This document shows positions 1 through 6,494 of a stretch of 7,154 nucleotides of DNA, in pieces. This DNA comes from Pseudomonadota bacterium. GTDB lineage: Bacteria > Pseudomonadota > Alphaproteobacteria > Acetobacterales > Acetobacteraceae. The stretch spans positions 1 through 7,154 of the forward strand of contig JAKAZN010000088.1 in the NCBI GenBank assembly GCA_021815835.1. Direction: 5' to 3'. How positions within the stretch are numbered: the first letter of the stretch is position 1; every line of letters starts with the position of its first letter. Below the pieces are notes generated by a model. That model was not told the DNA's origin. It saw only the letters and a list, made by a program, of their open reading frames with translations, and did not search any database. The position numbers were made by a program, and so were the translations under genes.

Positions 1-1333
1 GTACATGCACATCGAGCGGCTGCATTCGCGCCTGACCGATGTCTATAACCCGGGGCCGCAGCAGAACGAGTGGAACAACCCGCACACCGACACGATCGGC
101 GACAAGCTCTGGCTGACCGAGAAGCTGCCCTTCAACACCGTCGATGCCGGATTGTACTACATCCACACCTTGTATAACAGCCGGAACAACTTCTTCAATC
201 CGGCCGACGGCGGCAACAAGGGCGTGGTGAATATCGGCGGCAAGATCCGCTCATCCTACTACAACCAGGACGACACCGCGCTGTTCCTGCAGGACGACAT
301 CCACCCGATCCGGATGCTGCACATCATCCCCGGCATCCGCTTCGTCGGCTACCAGGTGAACTACTCCAACAGCTCGCTGCAGGATTTCGCCTTCGCTCCC
401 GGCGTGGTGCTGAGCACGCACTGCCTGACCACCGGGACCGCGACCGCCGGCAACACCAAGGACCAGGGCGCGTCCTGCGGCAATCACCAGACCCGCGAGG
501 CGGTGGAACCCTCGCTGGATATCAGCCTGAACCCGCTGCCCTGGCTCAATATCTACGGCGGCTATCAGGAATCCACGCGCGCGCCCAGCATGGGCGGCGG
601 CGGTGGGCTGTTCCAGTCGGTCGATCCGGCCAGCTATCATCTGGCGTTGGCGCAATACTACCAGGTGGGCTTCAAGGTGCATGTGCGCCATCTCGGCGTG
701 CTCAATCATTTCCTGGCCGGCGCCGCCTATTTCCACCTGCGCTATGCCAAGCAGGAGATCGACACCGCGCTCGCCAACGGCGACACGATCTCGGCCAACG
801 GCACCTCGGTCTATAACGGGGTGAACATGTTCGTGGACGACAACCCCATCTACCAGCTGCACGTCTTCGGCAACGCCACCATCGAGGGCGCGAAATACAC
901 CAGCTACACGACCGGCGGCCTGAGCTACAACGGATCGCCGGTGTCCTACGTGCCGGACGTGACGTTCAACGTCGGCACATATTACGACTACCTCATCCAC
1001 GGCGTGCTGATCGAACCGCGCGCCTGGGTCCAGTTCGTGGGGACCCAGCACATCTTCGACAACACGGTGGGCGCGCCCAGCAGCCAGACCATGCCGTCCT
1101 ACGGAACCCTGAACCTCGCGGTGAAGGCGACGGTGCCGCTGCATCTGCCGAGCGGGTTCGGCACGCGGTATCTCGATCTGAAGCTGACCGCGCTGAACGT
1201 GCTGAACCGGCAATACAACATCTACGAATACGTCTCCTCGGGCGGCTATTTCGGCACGCCCACGGGGGGCTACAATCTCGCCTATCCCGGCGCGCCGTTC
1301 ACGATCTACGGCACGATCGGCTTGCGCTTCTGA
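1..1333 (+). CDS. TonB-dependent outer-membrane receptor, C-terminal part (5' truncated)
   Basis: The reading frame is open from the left edge (a Tyr codon precedes the first in-frame ATG at 5), so the true start and the plug domain lie outside the window; about 443 residues are visible. What remains looks like the distal part of a 22-strand TonB-dependent receptor barrel. It has alternating aromatic/polar strands, a barrel segment 'LFLQDDIHPI' (about residues 93-102, counted from the ATG at 5) followed by 'IIPGIRF', Gly/Asn/Ser-rich loops, a late 'LKLTALNVLNRQY' strand as in the final barrel repeats, and a C-terminal 'TIYGTIGLRF' ending in Phe, the usual BAM recognition signature. One long loop carries two Cys (about residues 140 and 158) that could form a disulfide. 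Such receptors import siderophores, vitamin B12 or other scarce ligands with TonB-ExbBD energy; the ligand cannot be read from this part. The 'SSGGYFGTP...YPGAPF' ending resembles receptors I associate with Acetobacteraceae. The family call is secure, the substrate unknown. Confidence 0.9.
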   Translation, partial: YMHIERLHSRLTDVYNPGPQQNEWNNPHTDTIGDKLWLTEKLPFNTVDAGLYYIHTLYNSRNNFFNPADGGNKGVVNIGGKIRSSYYNQDDTALFLQDDIHPIRMLHIIPGIRFVGYQVNYSNSSLQDFAFAPGVVLSTHCLTTGTATAGNTKDQGASCGNHQTREAVEPSLDISLNPLPWLNIYGGYQESTRAPSMGGGGGLFQSVDPASYHLALAQYYQVGFKVHVRHLGVLNHFLAGAAYFHLRYAKQEIDTALANGDTISANGTSVYNGVNMFVDDNPIYQLHVFGNATIEGAKYTSYTTGGLSYNGSPVSYVPDVTFNVGTYYDYLIHGVLIEPRAWVQFVGTQHIFDNTVGAPSSQTMPSYGTLNLAVKATVPLHLPSGFGTRYLDLKLTALNVLNRQYNIYEYVSSGGYFGTPTGGYNLAYPGAPFTIYGTIGLRF

Positions 1334-1344
1334 CCGAACGGGAC

Positions 1345-1371
1345 TCTCCCCTCCCCTTGCGGGAGGGGAGA
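1345..1371. terminator. GC-rich hairpin, probable bidirectional terminator
   Basis: A perfect 11-bp inverted repeat, TCTCCCCTCCC (1345-1355) and GGGAGGGGAGA (1361-1371), encloses a 5-nt loop (CTTGC). It begins 11 nt after the receptor stop codon and lies 7 nt beyond the stop of the convergent dehydrogenase gene, so it sits exactly where a shared terminator would be expected. The right flank is only modestly T-rich (ATTCTGTTC) and the other flank has no T-run, so termination efficiency on either strand is inferred from the strong stem. Confidence 0.7.
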
Positions 1372-1378
1372 ATTCTGT

Positions 1379-2146
1379 TCACACGGCGTAATAGCCGCCA
1401 TCGACGTTGTAGCAAGCCCCGGTCACGAAGCTCGCCCGCTCCGAACACAGCCAGACCACCAGTTCAGCGATCTCCTCCGGCGTACCCATCCGCTTCGCCG
1501 GCACCATCGACAGGATCGCATCGCCGCGCCGCGCCATCACATCCTCGGTCATCCGGGTGCGGATATAGCCGGGGCAGACCGCGTTCACCCGGATCCTCTC
1601 CGGCGCGTATTCGATCGCCGCGGTCTTGGTCAGTCCCAGCACCCCATGCTTGGCCGCTACATAGGCCGAGGACGTGGGCAGTCCCACCAGCCCCGCGATC
1701 GATCCGGTATTGACGATCGCGCCGCCGCCATGCGCCTGCATATGCAACAATTCATGCTTCATGCAGAGCCATACGCCCTTCAGATTGACCCCGATCATGC
1801 GGTCGAACGCCGCCTCGGACCATTCGGCGGTGCGCTTGCCCGAGGCATCGACCTGGTATCCGGCGATGCCGGCGTTGTTGAATGCGCAATCGAGGCCGCC
1901 ATGCGCCTCGATCGTCGCGCGGACCATCGCCTGCACCGCGCGGTCGTCGGTCACGTCCCCACCCAGTGAGATCGCCTGGCCGCCGATCGCGTTCACCATC
2001 GCGACCGTGTCCTGCGCCGCGTCACGATTGGCGTCCGCCACCGCGAGGCGCGCGCCCTCGCGGGCGAAGATCAGGGCCGCGGCGCGGCCGATGCCGCCGC
2101 CGGCGCCGGTGATGAGCGCGCTCTTGCCGTCCAACATGCCGGTCAT
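1379..2146 (-). CDS. Classical SDR-family NAD(P)-dependent oxidoreductase
   Basis: The product is a 255-residue cytosolic oxidoreductase of the classical short-chain dehydrogenase/reductase family. The Rossmann cofactor motif TGAGGGIG is at residues 13-20, and Asp38 at the end of beta-2 suggests a preference for NAD(H) over NADP(H). Asp64-Val65 is the adenine-ring contact and NNAG is at 90-93. The catalytic tetrad is complete: Asn121, Ser149 (in NTGSIAG), Tyr162 and Lys166 (YVAAK). PG at 192-193 and the C-terminal 'NVDGGYYAV' are also typical, and the length is normal for the family. The start at 2146 is chosen because GGGAGG lies 7 nt upstream; the next Met (2137) would place it too far away. 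The frame stays open far upstream, but that stretch is antisense to the permease and not SDR-like. The substrate cannot be predicted: members act on sugars, steroids, 3-ketoacyl chains and many alcohols. It converges on the receptor gene and is divergent from the permease gene. Confidence 0.95.
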   Translation of the reverse strand: MTGMLDGKSALITGAGGGIGRAAALIFAREGARLAVADANRDAAQDTVAMVNAIGGQAISLGGDVTDDRAVQAMVRATIEAHGGLDCAFNNAGIAGYQVDASGKRTAEWSEAAFDRMIGVNLKGVWLCMKHELLHMQAHGGGAIVNTGSIAGLVGLPTSSAYVAAKHGVLGLTKTAAIEYAPERIRVNAVCPGYIRTRMTEDVMARRGDAILSMVPAKRMGTPEEIAELVVWLCSERASFVTGACYNVDGGYYAV

Positions 2147-2458
2147 TCTGGTTCCTCCCGGGAGTGCGGGGGAAGGATGCACGAGCATGCCGGGGAAGGC
2201 TACCGGGCGGGGTGTCTGCGGGATTGGGGGTTGGCGGCACCCCGATCCCGGGACGACGCGCGCCAGACGCGGCCCCCACCCCCCGCGCCATCCTGCTATC
2301 CCCCACGCGCGGATGCGCCCAACGCCGCGATCGGGCATACTCCGCCCCGCGCCCGACATCGGATCGCGGGCACACGGGAACGGAAGTGCCATGCGACGGA
2401 TCGAGCACGCGGTCGAGCCAGCGCGCCACCAGGCGCGACCCTGCGGCAGAAGCTCCAG
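2147..2458. other. Divergent intergenic region between SDR and efflux permease genes
   Basis: These 312 bp separate two divergently transcribed genes and must contain the minus-strand and probably the plus-strand promoter. I see the SDR ribosome binding site at the left end but no convincing sigma-70 -35/-10 pair and no clear operator palindrome. Reading frames cross it on both strands, including one in frame with the permease from an ATG at 2177. Their translations are Arg/Pro/Ala-rich, resemble no family I recognise, and look like the chance open frames of high-GC DNA. Confidence 0.5.
2154..2159 (-). promoter_or_regulatory. Ribosome binding site of the SDR gene
   Basis: On the minus strand GGGAGG lies 7 nt before the ATG at 2146 and fixes that start. 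It is embedded in a perfect 10-bp palindrome, CTCCCGGGAG (2155-2164), which could partly mask the site in the mRNA; whether this matters is unknown. Confidence 0.75.
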
Positions 2459-3997
2459 ATGAGCGCGACGACCCAGGGCGCGGCCATGCCGGTCGCCCAT
2501 CGCGGCATCATCACCTTCTGCGTGATCGGCGCGACCCTGGTCCAGGCGCTCGACCAGACCATCGCCAATGTCGCGCTGCCCTACATGCAAGGCAGCTTCT
2601 CGGCCAGCTACGACGAGATCACCTGGGTCCTGACCTCCTACATCATCGCCGCGGCGATCATGACCGCCCCGGTTGGCTGGCTCGCCGCGCGGTTCGGACG
2701 CAAGCGGCTGTTCGTGACGGCGTTGGCCGGTTTCACCATCGCCTCGATGCTGTGCGGCGCGGCGCAGACGCTCACCCAGATCGTCGGGTTCCGGCTGCTC
2801 CAGGGCATGTGCGGCGCGGCGCTGGTGCCGCTGTCGCAGGCCACCATGCTCGACATCTACCCGCCCGAGAGGCGCGGCTACGCCATGGCCATCTGGGGCA
2901 TGGGGGTCATGATCGGGCCGATCCTGGGGCCCACGCTCGGTGGCTACCTGACGGAACTGTACAACTGGCGCTACGTCTTCTATGTCAACCTGCCGTTCGG
3001 CCTGCTCGCGACCACGGGGCTGGTGCTGTTCATGCCGGGTGGGCGCGGCCAGGGCGCGCTGCGCTTCGACTGGATCGGCTTCGCCGCCCTGGGCACCGGC
3101 ATCGGCGCGCTGCAACTGATGCTGGACCGCGGCCAGGAACTCGACTGGTTCTCCGCCCGCGAAATCATGGTGGAGGCAGTGCTGGCGGGGCTCGGGCTCT
3201 ACCTGTTCGTCGTGCACGTGCTGTCCGCGCGCCGCCCGTTGATCCGCCCGAGCCTGTTCCGCGACGTGAACTTCGCCGCCGGCGCGGTGATGATGTTCGC
3301 GGTCGGCACCATCCTGGTCTCCACGATGTCGCTGATGGCGCCGTGGCTGCAGCTCCTCGGCGGCTATCCGGTGGCGACCGCGGGGCTGGTGATGGCCCCG
3401 CGCGGGATCGGCAATCTCGCCACCATCGTCGTCAGCGGCCGGCTGGCGCAGCGGTTCGATGCGCGGCTGCTGGTGGGGGTCGGGCTGCTGTTGATGTGCT
3501 GGTCGTTCTGGATCATGACCGGCTGGACGCCCGATGTCTCCCGCGGCGTGCTGATCCTGGCGATCGTCATCCAGGGCGCGGGATTGGGGCTGTTCTTCAC
3601 GCCCTTGCAGGTGCTGGCCTTCGCCACCCTGCCGGTGGCGCTGCGCACCGAGGGCGCGGCGATGTTCGCGCTGTTTCGCAATATCGGCGCCGCGATCGGC
3701 GTGTCGGTGACGGCCTCGCTGCTCGCGCGCAACGCGCAAGGGCTGCACGCGATGATCGGCGAAGCGGTGACGCCGTTCAACCGCGCGCTGGCGGCGGTGC
3801 CGCTGTACGATCCCGCGACCGCGCGCGGGGCGGCGCTGCTGGCCGGGGAGATCAGCCGCCAGGCGCAGATCATCGCCTATATGGACGATTACAAGCTGCT
3901 GATCTTCACCACCCTGCCGACCCTGCTGCTGCTGATGCTGATGCGCGGGCCGCGGCGGGCCGCGGCGGAGGCAGAGACGCACGTGGCGATGGATTGA
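2459..3997 (+). CDS. EmrB/DHA2-family multidrug efflux MFS permease
   Basis: The product is a 512-residue inner-membrane drug:H+ antiporter of the major facilitator superfamily, DHA2 (14-helix) type, close in length to EmrB. Visible signatures are the helix-1 motif LDQTIANVALP (residues 31-41), motif A GWLAARFGRKR (73-83) between helices 2 and 3, motif B around RLLQGMCGA (112-120, with the conserved Arg), and the antiporter motif C GVMIGPILGPTLGG (149-162). The hydrophobic profile continues to a last helix rich in Leu/Met, followed by a short basic-acidic tail. EmrB-type pumps normally work with a periplasmic EmrA/HlyD adaptor and a TolC-like channel; neither is adjacent here, so partners must be encoded elsewhere or the pump works alone. 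The ATG at 2459 is chosen because it gives a family-like N-terminus, although only a weak purine stretch (GCAGAAG) precedes it. ATG 2486 (nine residues shorter) is an alternative. The exported substrate is unknown. Confidence 0.93.
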   Translation: MSATTQGAAMPVAHRGIITFCVIGATLVQALDQTIANVALPYMQGSFSASYDEITWVLTSYIIAAAIMTAPVGWLAARFGRKRLFVTALAGFTIASMLCGAAQTLTQIVGFRLLQGMCGAALVPLSQATMLDIYPPERRGYAMAIWGMGVMIGPILGPTLGGYLTELYNWRYVFYVNLPFGLLATTGLVLFMPGGRGQGALRFDWIGFAALGTGIGALQLMLDRGQELDWFSAREIMVEAVLAGLGLYLFVVHVLSARRPLIRPSLFRDVNFAAGAVMMFAVGTILVSTMSLMAPWLQLLGGYPVATAGLVMAPRGIGNLATIVVSGRLAQRFDARLLVGVGLLLMCWSFWIMTGWTPDVSRGVLILAIVIQGAGLGLFFTPLQVLAFATLPVALRTEGAAMFALFRNIGAAIGVSVTASLLARNAQGLHAMIGEAVTPFNRALAAVPLYDPATARGAALLAGEISRQAQIIAYMDDYKLLIFTTLPTLLLLMLMRGPRRAAAEAETHVAMD

Positions 3998-4041
3998 GCG
4001 GCCGCCCCCCCTTCACCGGCCATGGCGTCGCGCAACACGCG

Positions 4042-4066
4042 CGCGCCCCAACATCGCTCGGGCGCG
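4042..4066. terminator. Possible bidirectional terminator hairpin between convergent genes
   Basis: CGCGCCC (4042-4048) and GGGCGCG (4060-4066) form a perfect 7-bp GC stem with an 11-nt loop in the 76-bp gap between the permease stop and the stop of the convergent barrel gene. There is no T-run on either side, so this is supported mainly by position. Confidence 0.3.
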
Positions 4067-4073
4067 ATCCGCC

Positions 4074-5471
4074 CTAATAGACGTCGAAGCGCTTCGAATA
4101 CTGAAGGACGATTTCGGCGCCCGGCGAATTGGGCCCAACACCGATCGATGCACCGAGATTGATGCCCTGCGTGGCGTCAAGCCGATAACCGAGCCCGAAA
4201 TTGAAGCTGCCCTGCCGATAGGAAGAGCCGCCGATCGACTGGCCATTCTGGGTCGCGGCGAGATAGAAGTCCTGCTCGTAGCCGAGGCTGAGCGAGGTCC
4301 GATCGTTCAGCGAAAAACCGATCCCGAATGCCACGCCGAAGCCGTTACCCGGCGCCAGGCTAGTTGATGTCGGCGCGCCGCCGCTCGGGTTCTGCACCGC
4401 GACGGTCCTGGGAATGTTGTAGATTCCCTTCACGTTGAGGAACAACACGCCGGGATCGGTAGGATATAGCACCGTCACGCTGGGGGTAAGCGTGTAGAAC
4501 CCGGTGCCTGTCGGCAGGCGCTTCGGGAGCCCCTGCAGGAAGGCACCGTTCGGGTCGGCGGTGGTGTAGATCGGCACGTCGAAAGGGCTGGTCCCGGTGA
4601 TGGTCTTGAACTGGAGGTTCAGGACGAACACCGGCCATCCACCGGTGCCGGCATTGACCTGATAGCTCGCCCCGAGCTGGATGTCGCCGATGTCGTGCCC
4701 GGTTGCGTTGACGTTCAGGGGTGCGGCGCCGGGCGTCTCTGGCGAGGTCGTCGTGGTCGAGTTCGTGACGATGTAGGGGATGTAGGCGTTGACCTCGAGC
4801 CGATCGGTGATGCCAAGGCGCACCCGCAGGCCCATCGTATAGACGTCCTGGGTCAGCTTGTTCAGGTTGACGTTGCCGAAGGTGATACCCGGAACAATCG
4901 TGAATCCGTTCACGACCGCCTGGTTCTGGGCGTAATAGTCGTACTGAAACGTCGGTTGCACGACGAGCGCCCCCCGGGGCGTCAGCACGCCGCCCGTGTT
5001 CGCGAGGCTCGGTGAGGTTTGCAACGTCAGTTGGTTTCTGGAACGTTCCACCGCCTCCGGCGTCGGGCTCTGAATCGGCGCAGCCTGCGCCGCCGCCTGC
5101 CCTTGGGGCGGGCCGGAAACCGCCGCTGCCGGCGCTTCTCCCGCAGTAGCCGCGGCGGGGGGAGGTGCCGCCCGGGCCGCCGCCCCCGCGGTCCTTCCGC
5201 GCGGCAACCGGGCCTGAAGCTGCTGGATCTGTCGCTGCTGCGCGTCCAGAAGCCGCAATTGCTGATTGAGCCGCTGCGCCTGAGCGCGCAGCTCACGTGC
5301 TTGTTCGCGGATCGCCTTGCGGAGCGAATCGATGTCCTGCGGCGTGGCCGTCTGGGCGTGGGCCGCGGCGCCCAGCATCGCCACGCCCGCCGCGCATAGC
5401 AATGGCCCGGAATACCGCAACCAACTTTGGCGGAATCGGGTTCGACAAAGCGCCACCTTTGCGTTCGCCAT
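4074..5471 (-). CDS. FapF-like outer-membrane beta-barrel with N-terminal coiled coil
   Basis: The 465-residue product is built like the amyloid exporter FapF. It has a Sec signal peptide with a likely cut after AHA (residues 37-39) and a Gln/Arg/Leu-rich heptad-like coiled coil (about 46-90, no Pro until 90). A low-complexity Ala/Pro/Gly linker (about 91-140) follows, then a beta-barrel to the C-terminus. The barrel carries the pattern of the FapF / Phenol_MetA_deg group: 'GLRVRLGITDRLEVNAYIPY', then 'HDIGDIQLGASYQ', long antiparallel strands and 'LSLGYEQDFYL'. The chain ends in Tyr rather than Phe. In Pseudomonas, FapF is a trimeric outer-membrane channel whose coiled coil gates export of amyloid subunits; transport here is inferred from that likeness. 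It is last in the minus-strand cluster, as fapF is in fapA-F, but is separated from the preceding lipoprotein gene by 146 bp. The ATG at 5471 follows GGAGGGGG at a slightly long spacing. Barrel and signal peptide are secure; the FapF relationship is moderately sure. Confidence 0.8.
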   Translation of the reverse strand: MANAKVALCRTRFRQSWLRYSGPLLCAAGVAMLGAAAHAQTATPQDIDSLRKAIREQARELRAQAQRLNQQLRLLDAQQRQIQQLQARLPRGRTAGAAARAAPPPAAATAGEAPAAAVSGPPQGQAAAQAAPIQSPTPEAVERSRNQLTLQTSPSLANTGGVLTPRGALVVQPTFQYDYYAQNQAVVNGFTIVPGITFGNVNLNKLTQDVYTMGLRVRLGITDRLEVNAYIPYIVTNSTTTTSPETPGAAPLNVNATGHDIGDIQLGASYQVNAGTGGWPVFVLNLQFKTITGTSPFDVPIYTTADPNGAFLQGLPKRLPTGTGFYTLTPSVTVLYPTDPGVLFLNVKGIYNIPRTVAVQNPSGGAPTSTSLAPGNGFGVAFGIGFSLNDRTSLSLGYEQDFYLAATQNGQSIGGSSYRQGSFNFGLGYRLDATQGINLGASIGVGPNSPGAEIVLQYSKRFDVY

Positions 5472-5617
5472 CTGGTCCGCCCCCTCCAGGTCCAGGTCGC
5501 CTCACGGTCACTGCGGCGCGGCAAGACCGAACCACGGTTCCGGGTCCAACCTAGCCTCGGCGCGATCATTTGTCCAACAAAAGGATTAGTCGTGTGCCTG
5601 GACCGGTGGCTCGGGAC
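5472..5617 (-). other. 146-bp gap inside the minus-strand cluster, possible internal promoter region
   Basis: This spacer between the lipoprotein and barrel genes is far longer than the other junctions in the cluster. It contains an inverted repeat GAACC-AC-GGTTC (5529-5540). On the minus strand it also holds two copies of GTTGGAC (5572-5578 and 5544-5550). The first, as TTGGAC, lies 18 nt before TAGGTT (5548-5553), a poor but possible -35/-10 pair. No T-tailed hairpin is seen, so read-through from the upstream genes remains likely. Confidence 0.25.
5480..5487 (-). promoter_or_regulatory. Ribosome binding site of the FapF-like barrel gene
   Basis: GGAGGGGG on the minus strand ends 8 nt before the ATG at 5471 (11 nt counted from the GGAGG core). 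It is the only Shine-Dalgarno-like run near the signal-peptide start and supports it. Confidence 0.55.
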
Positions 5618-6103
5618 CTACAGGCCCTCGGCGTTGCCTTTCTGCACCAGGAACTGCGCAGGCAGCATTCGGTTGTCCATGTCCACGAAGGTCAGCAGGC
5701 GCCCGCTCCAGTAGTAGTGAAAGCAGTTCGTGCCCGCCCGTTGCCATTGCCAGCACACCTTGCCGGGCTCCAGGGTCTCGCGGCCGGTATCGGTGCTTAC
5801 CTGACCGTTCGGCGCCTGGATGCGCAGCTTCAGCGACTGGTCGGGGGCCACGAAGATCACCGTTGTCGCGCCATCCTGGAGCGGGCGGAACAACGTGTTG
5901 CCGACAACCAGAGTGCGATAATATCGGGGGCTGAGCGGCGGGCCGTAAGGGAAAGCAGCCGGCGCCGGCTTGGCCGTCACGGCCCCGGGCTGGCCCTGCC
6001 CGGGCTGGCCCTCATTGGCGGCGCAGCCCGCAACCGCCAGCGTGAGCGCGACGGCCACGAGCGCGCCGCGCCCGCGCCACGCTCTGCTCCATGATCCCGA
6101 CAT
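5618..6103 (-). CDS. Predicted outer-membrane lipoprotein with two-cysteine C-terminal domain, function unknown
   Basis: The 161-residue product begins with a basic n-region, a hydrophobic stretch and the lipobox VAGC (residues 24-27), so Cys27 should be lipidated; Ala at +2 fits outer-membrane sorting. A short flexible linker follows with two QPG-type pentads (EGQPG, QGQPG). The mature domain contains 'LVVGNTLFRPL' and then 'KVCWQWQ' and 'TNCFHYYW', whose two Cys probably form a disulfide, and a polar C-terminus. The 'GNTL ... lC.W ... C' layout vaguely recalls small alphaproteobacterial periplasmic proteins of the DUF995 kind, but I would not assign it. The start at 6103 is preferred over the in-frame ATG at 6151 because GGGAGGGA lies 7 nt upstream and the longer form would overlap the preceding gene and bury the signal peptide. 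It starts 34 nt after the 118-residue gene and precedes the barrel gene, so it is probably an accessory part of the same export system. Confidence 0.8.
   Translation of the reverse strand: MSGSWSRAWRGRGALVAVALTLAVAGCAANEGQPGQGQPGAVTAKPAPAAFPYGPPLSPRYYRTLVVGNTLFRPLQDGATTVIFVAPDQSLKLRIQAPNGQVSTDTGRETLEPGKVCWQWQRAGTNCFHYYWSGRLLTFVDMDNRMLPAQFLVQKGNAEGL
5984..6012. repeat. Tandem 15-bp repeat in the lipoprotein linker
   Basis: The 14-mer CCCGGGCTGGCCCT occurs at 5984-5997 and again at 5999-6012, a period of 15 bp. Read on the minus strand it encodes the EGQPG / QGQPG pentads just after the lipidated cysteine. A multiple of three keeps the frame, so copy-number change would only alter linker length. 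Confidence 0.8.
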
Positions 6104-6110
6104 CGACCGA

Positions 6111-6118
6111 TCCCTCCC
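6111..6118 (-). promoter_or_regulatory. Ribosome binding site of the lipoprotein gene
   Basis: GGGAGGGA on the minus strand stands 7 nt before the ATG at 6103 and decides between this start and the ATG at 6151, which has no comparable site. Confidence 0.75.
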
Positions 6119-6137
6119 GCCACGACCACAGGCGTGC

Positions 6138-6494
6138 TTATGGAACCACATGCACTGACATCGTCGTCGTGGATTGGCCTTGATTGAGCGGAAGCCCGGT
6201 CTGCGGCGCCTCGTCCCACAGCGTCACCCGGGGCGAGGAGGTCTGGCCGAGCGAAGGCTTGGTGATCGGAACGGACAAACCTGCCCCCGTCTGTCCCGCC
6301 ATCTGTGGCGCCGACAGGGTAGCGACACCCATCAGCGAGGCTTCCACCCGGTCCTGGGTCGCCCCGCCGGCCCAGCTCGGGTTCGGAGCCGCCAGCGCCA
6401 TGACGAGAACAGCAAACGCTGCTCCGCATCGCCACGCGAGCGGCTTTCGTTGTCGCGAAGGCTCACGCATAACCACGTCGACTACTCCCCTCAT
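6138..6494 (-). CDS. Small Sec-exported protein of unknown function
   Basis: The 118-residue product has a long basic n-region, a hydrophobic core (about residues 24-36) and a likely signal-peptidase site after SWA (40-42), leaving a mature chain of about 76 residues. That chain is Gly/Thr/Ser/Gln-rich with no cysteine, predicted membrane helix or family domain I recognise. It contains LSAPQMAGQTGA (60-71), which echoes the double-glycine-leader-like motif of the preceding gene product. The start ATG at 6494 overlaps the upstream stop as ATGA, implying translational coupling; ATG 6470 (residue 9) is an alternative that still leaves a good signal peptide. The lipoprotein gene follows 34 nt downstream. 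Its place suggests a periplasmic or surface accessory, perhaps a minor subunit or chaperone of the proposed export system. That is inference, since nothing in the sequence identifies its activity. Confidence 0.75.
   Translation of the reverse strand: MRGVVDVVMREPSRQRKPLAWRCGAAFAVLVMALAAPNPSWAGGATQDRVEASLMGVATLSAPQMAGQTGAGLSVPITKPSLGQTSSPRVTLWDEAPQTGLPLNQGQSTTTMSVHVVP

Noticed and set aside
251..1213. 320-residue minus-strand frame antisense to the receptor
   Set aside because: Val/His/Arg/Gly-rich translation with no domain; the plus frame shows clear receptor barrel strands and the Phe-terminated signature.
2177..2458. 94-residue N-terminal extension of the efflux permease from the ATG at 2177
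   Set aside because: The extension is Arg/Pro-rich and hydrophilic, unlike DHA2 permeases, which begin a few residues before helix 1, and it would consume the divergent promoter region.
2147..3982. Minus-strand open frame continuous with the SDR gene, extending it to 867 residues
   Set aside because: The extension is antisense to the permease gene, its translation is Arg/His/Gln/Ala-rich low complexity without any domain, and a strong ribosome binding site places the SDR start at 2146.
2164..4077. 637-residue plus-strand frame overlapping the permease
   Set aside because: Its translation is an Arg/Ala/Gly/Asp-rich frame-shifted shadow of the permease; MFS motifs appear only in the other frame.
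4695..5569. Plus-strand and alternative minus-strand frames over the barrel gene (e.g. 5019-5399 +, 5027-5569 -)
   Set aside because: Arg/Gly/Pro-rich translations typical of GC-rich off-frames; the chosen frame has a signal peptide, coiled coil and barrel pattern.
5955..5968. CCGGCGCCGG palindrome as an operator
   Set aside because: It lies inside the lipoprotein coding sequence and encodes a Pro/Ala linker; such GC palindromes are expected by chance in this base composition.
6104..6151. Upstream ATG (6151) for the lipoprotein
   Set aside because: It would add 16 residues before the signal peptide, overlap the preceding gene, and lacks a ribosome binding site, whereas GGGAGGGA precedes the ATG at 6103.
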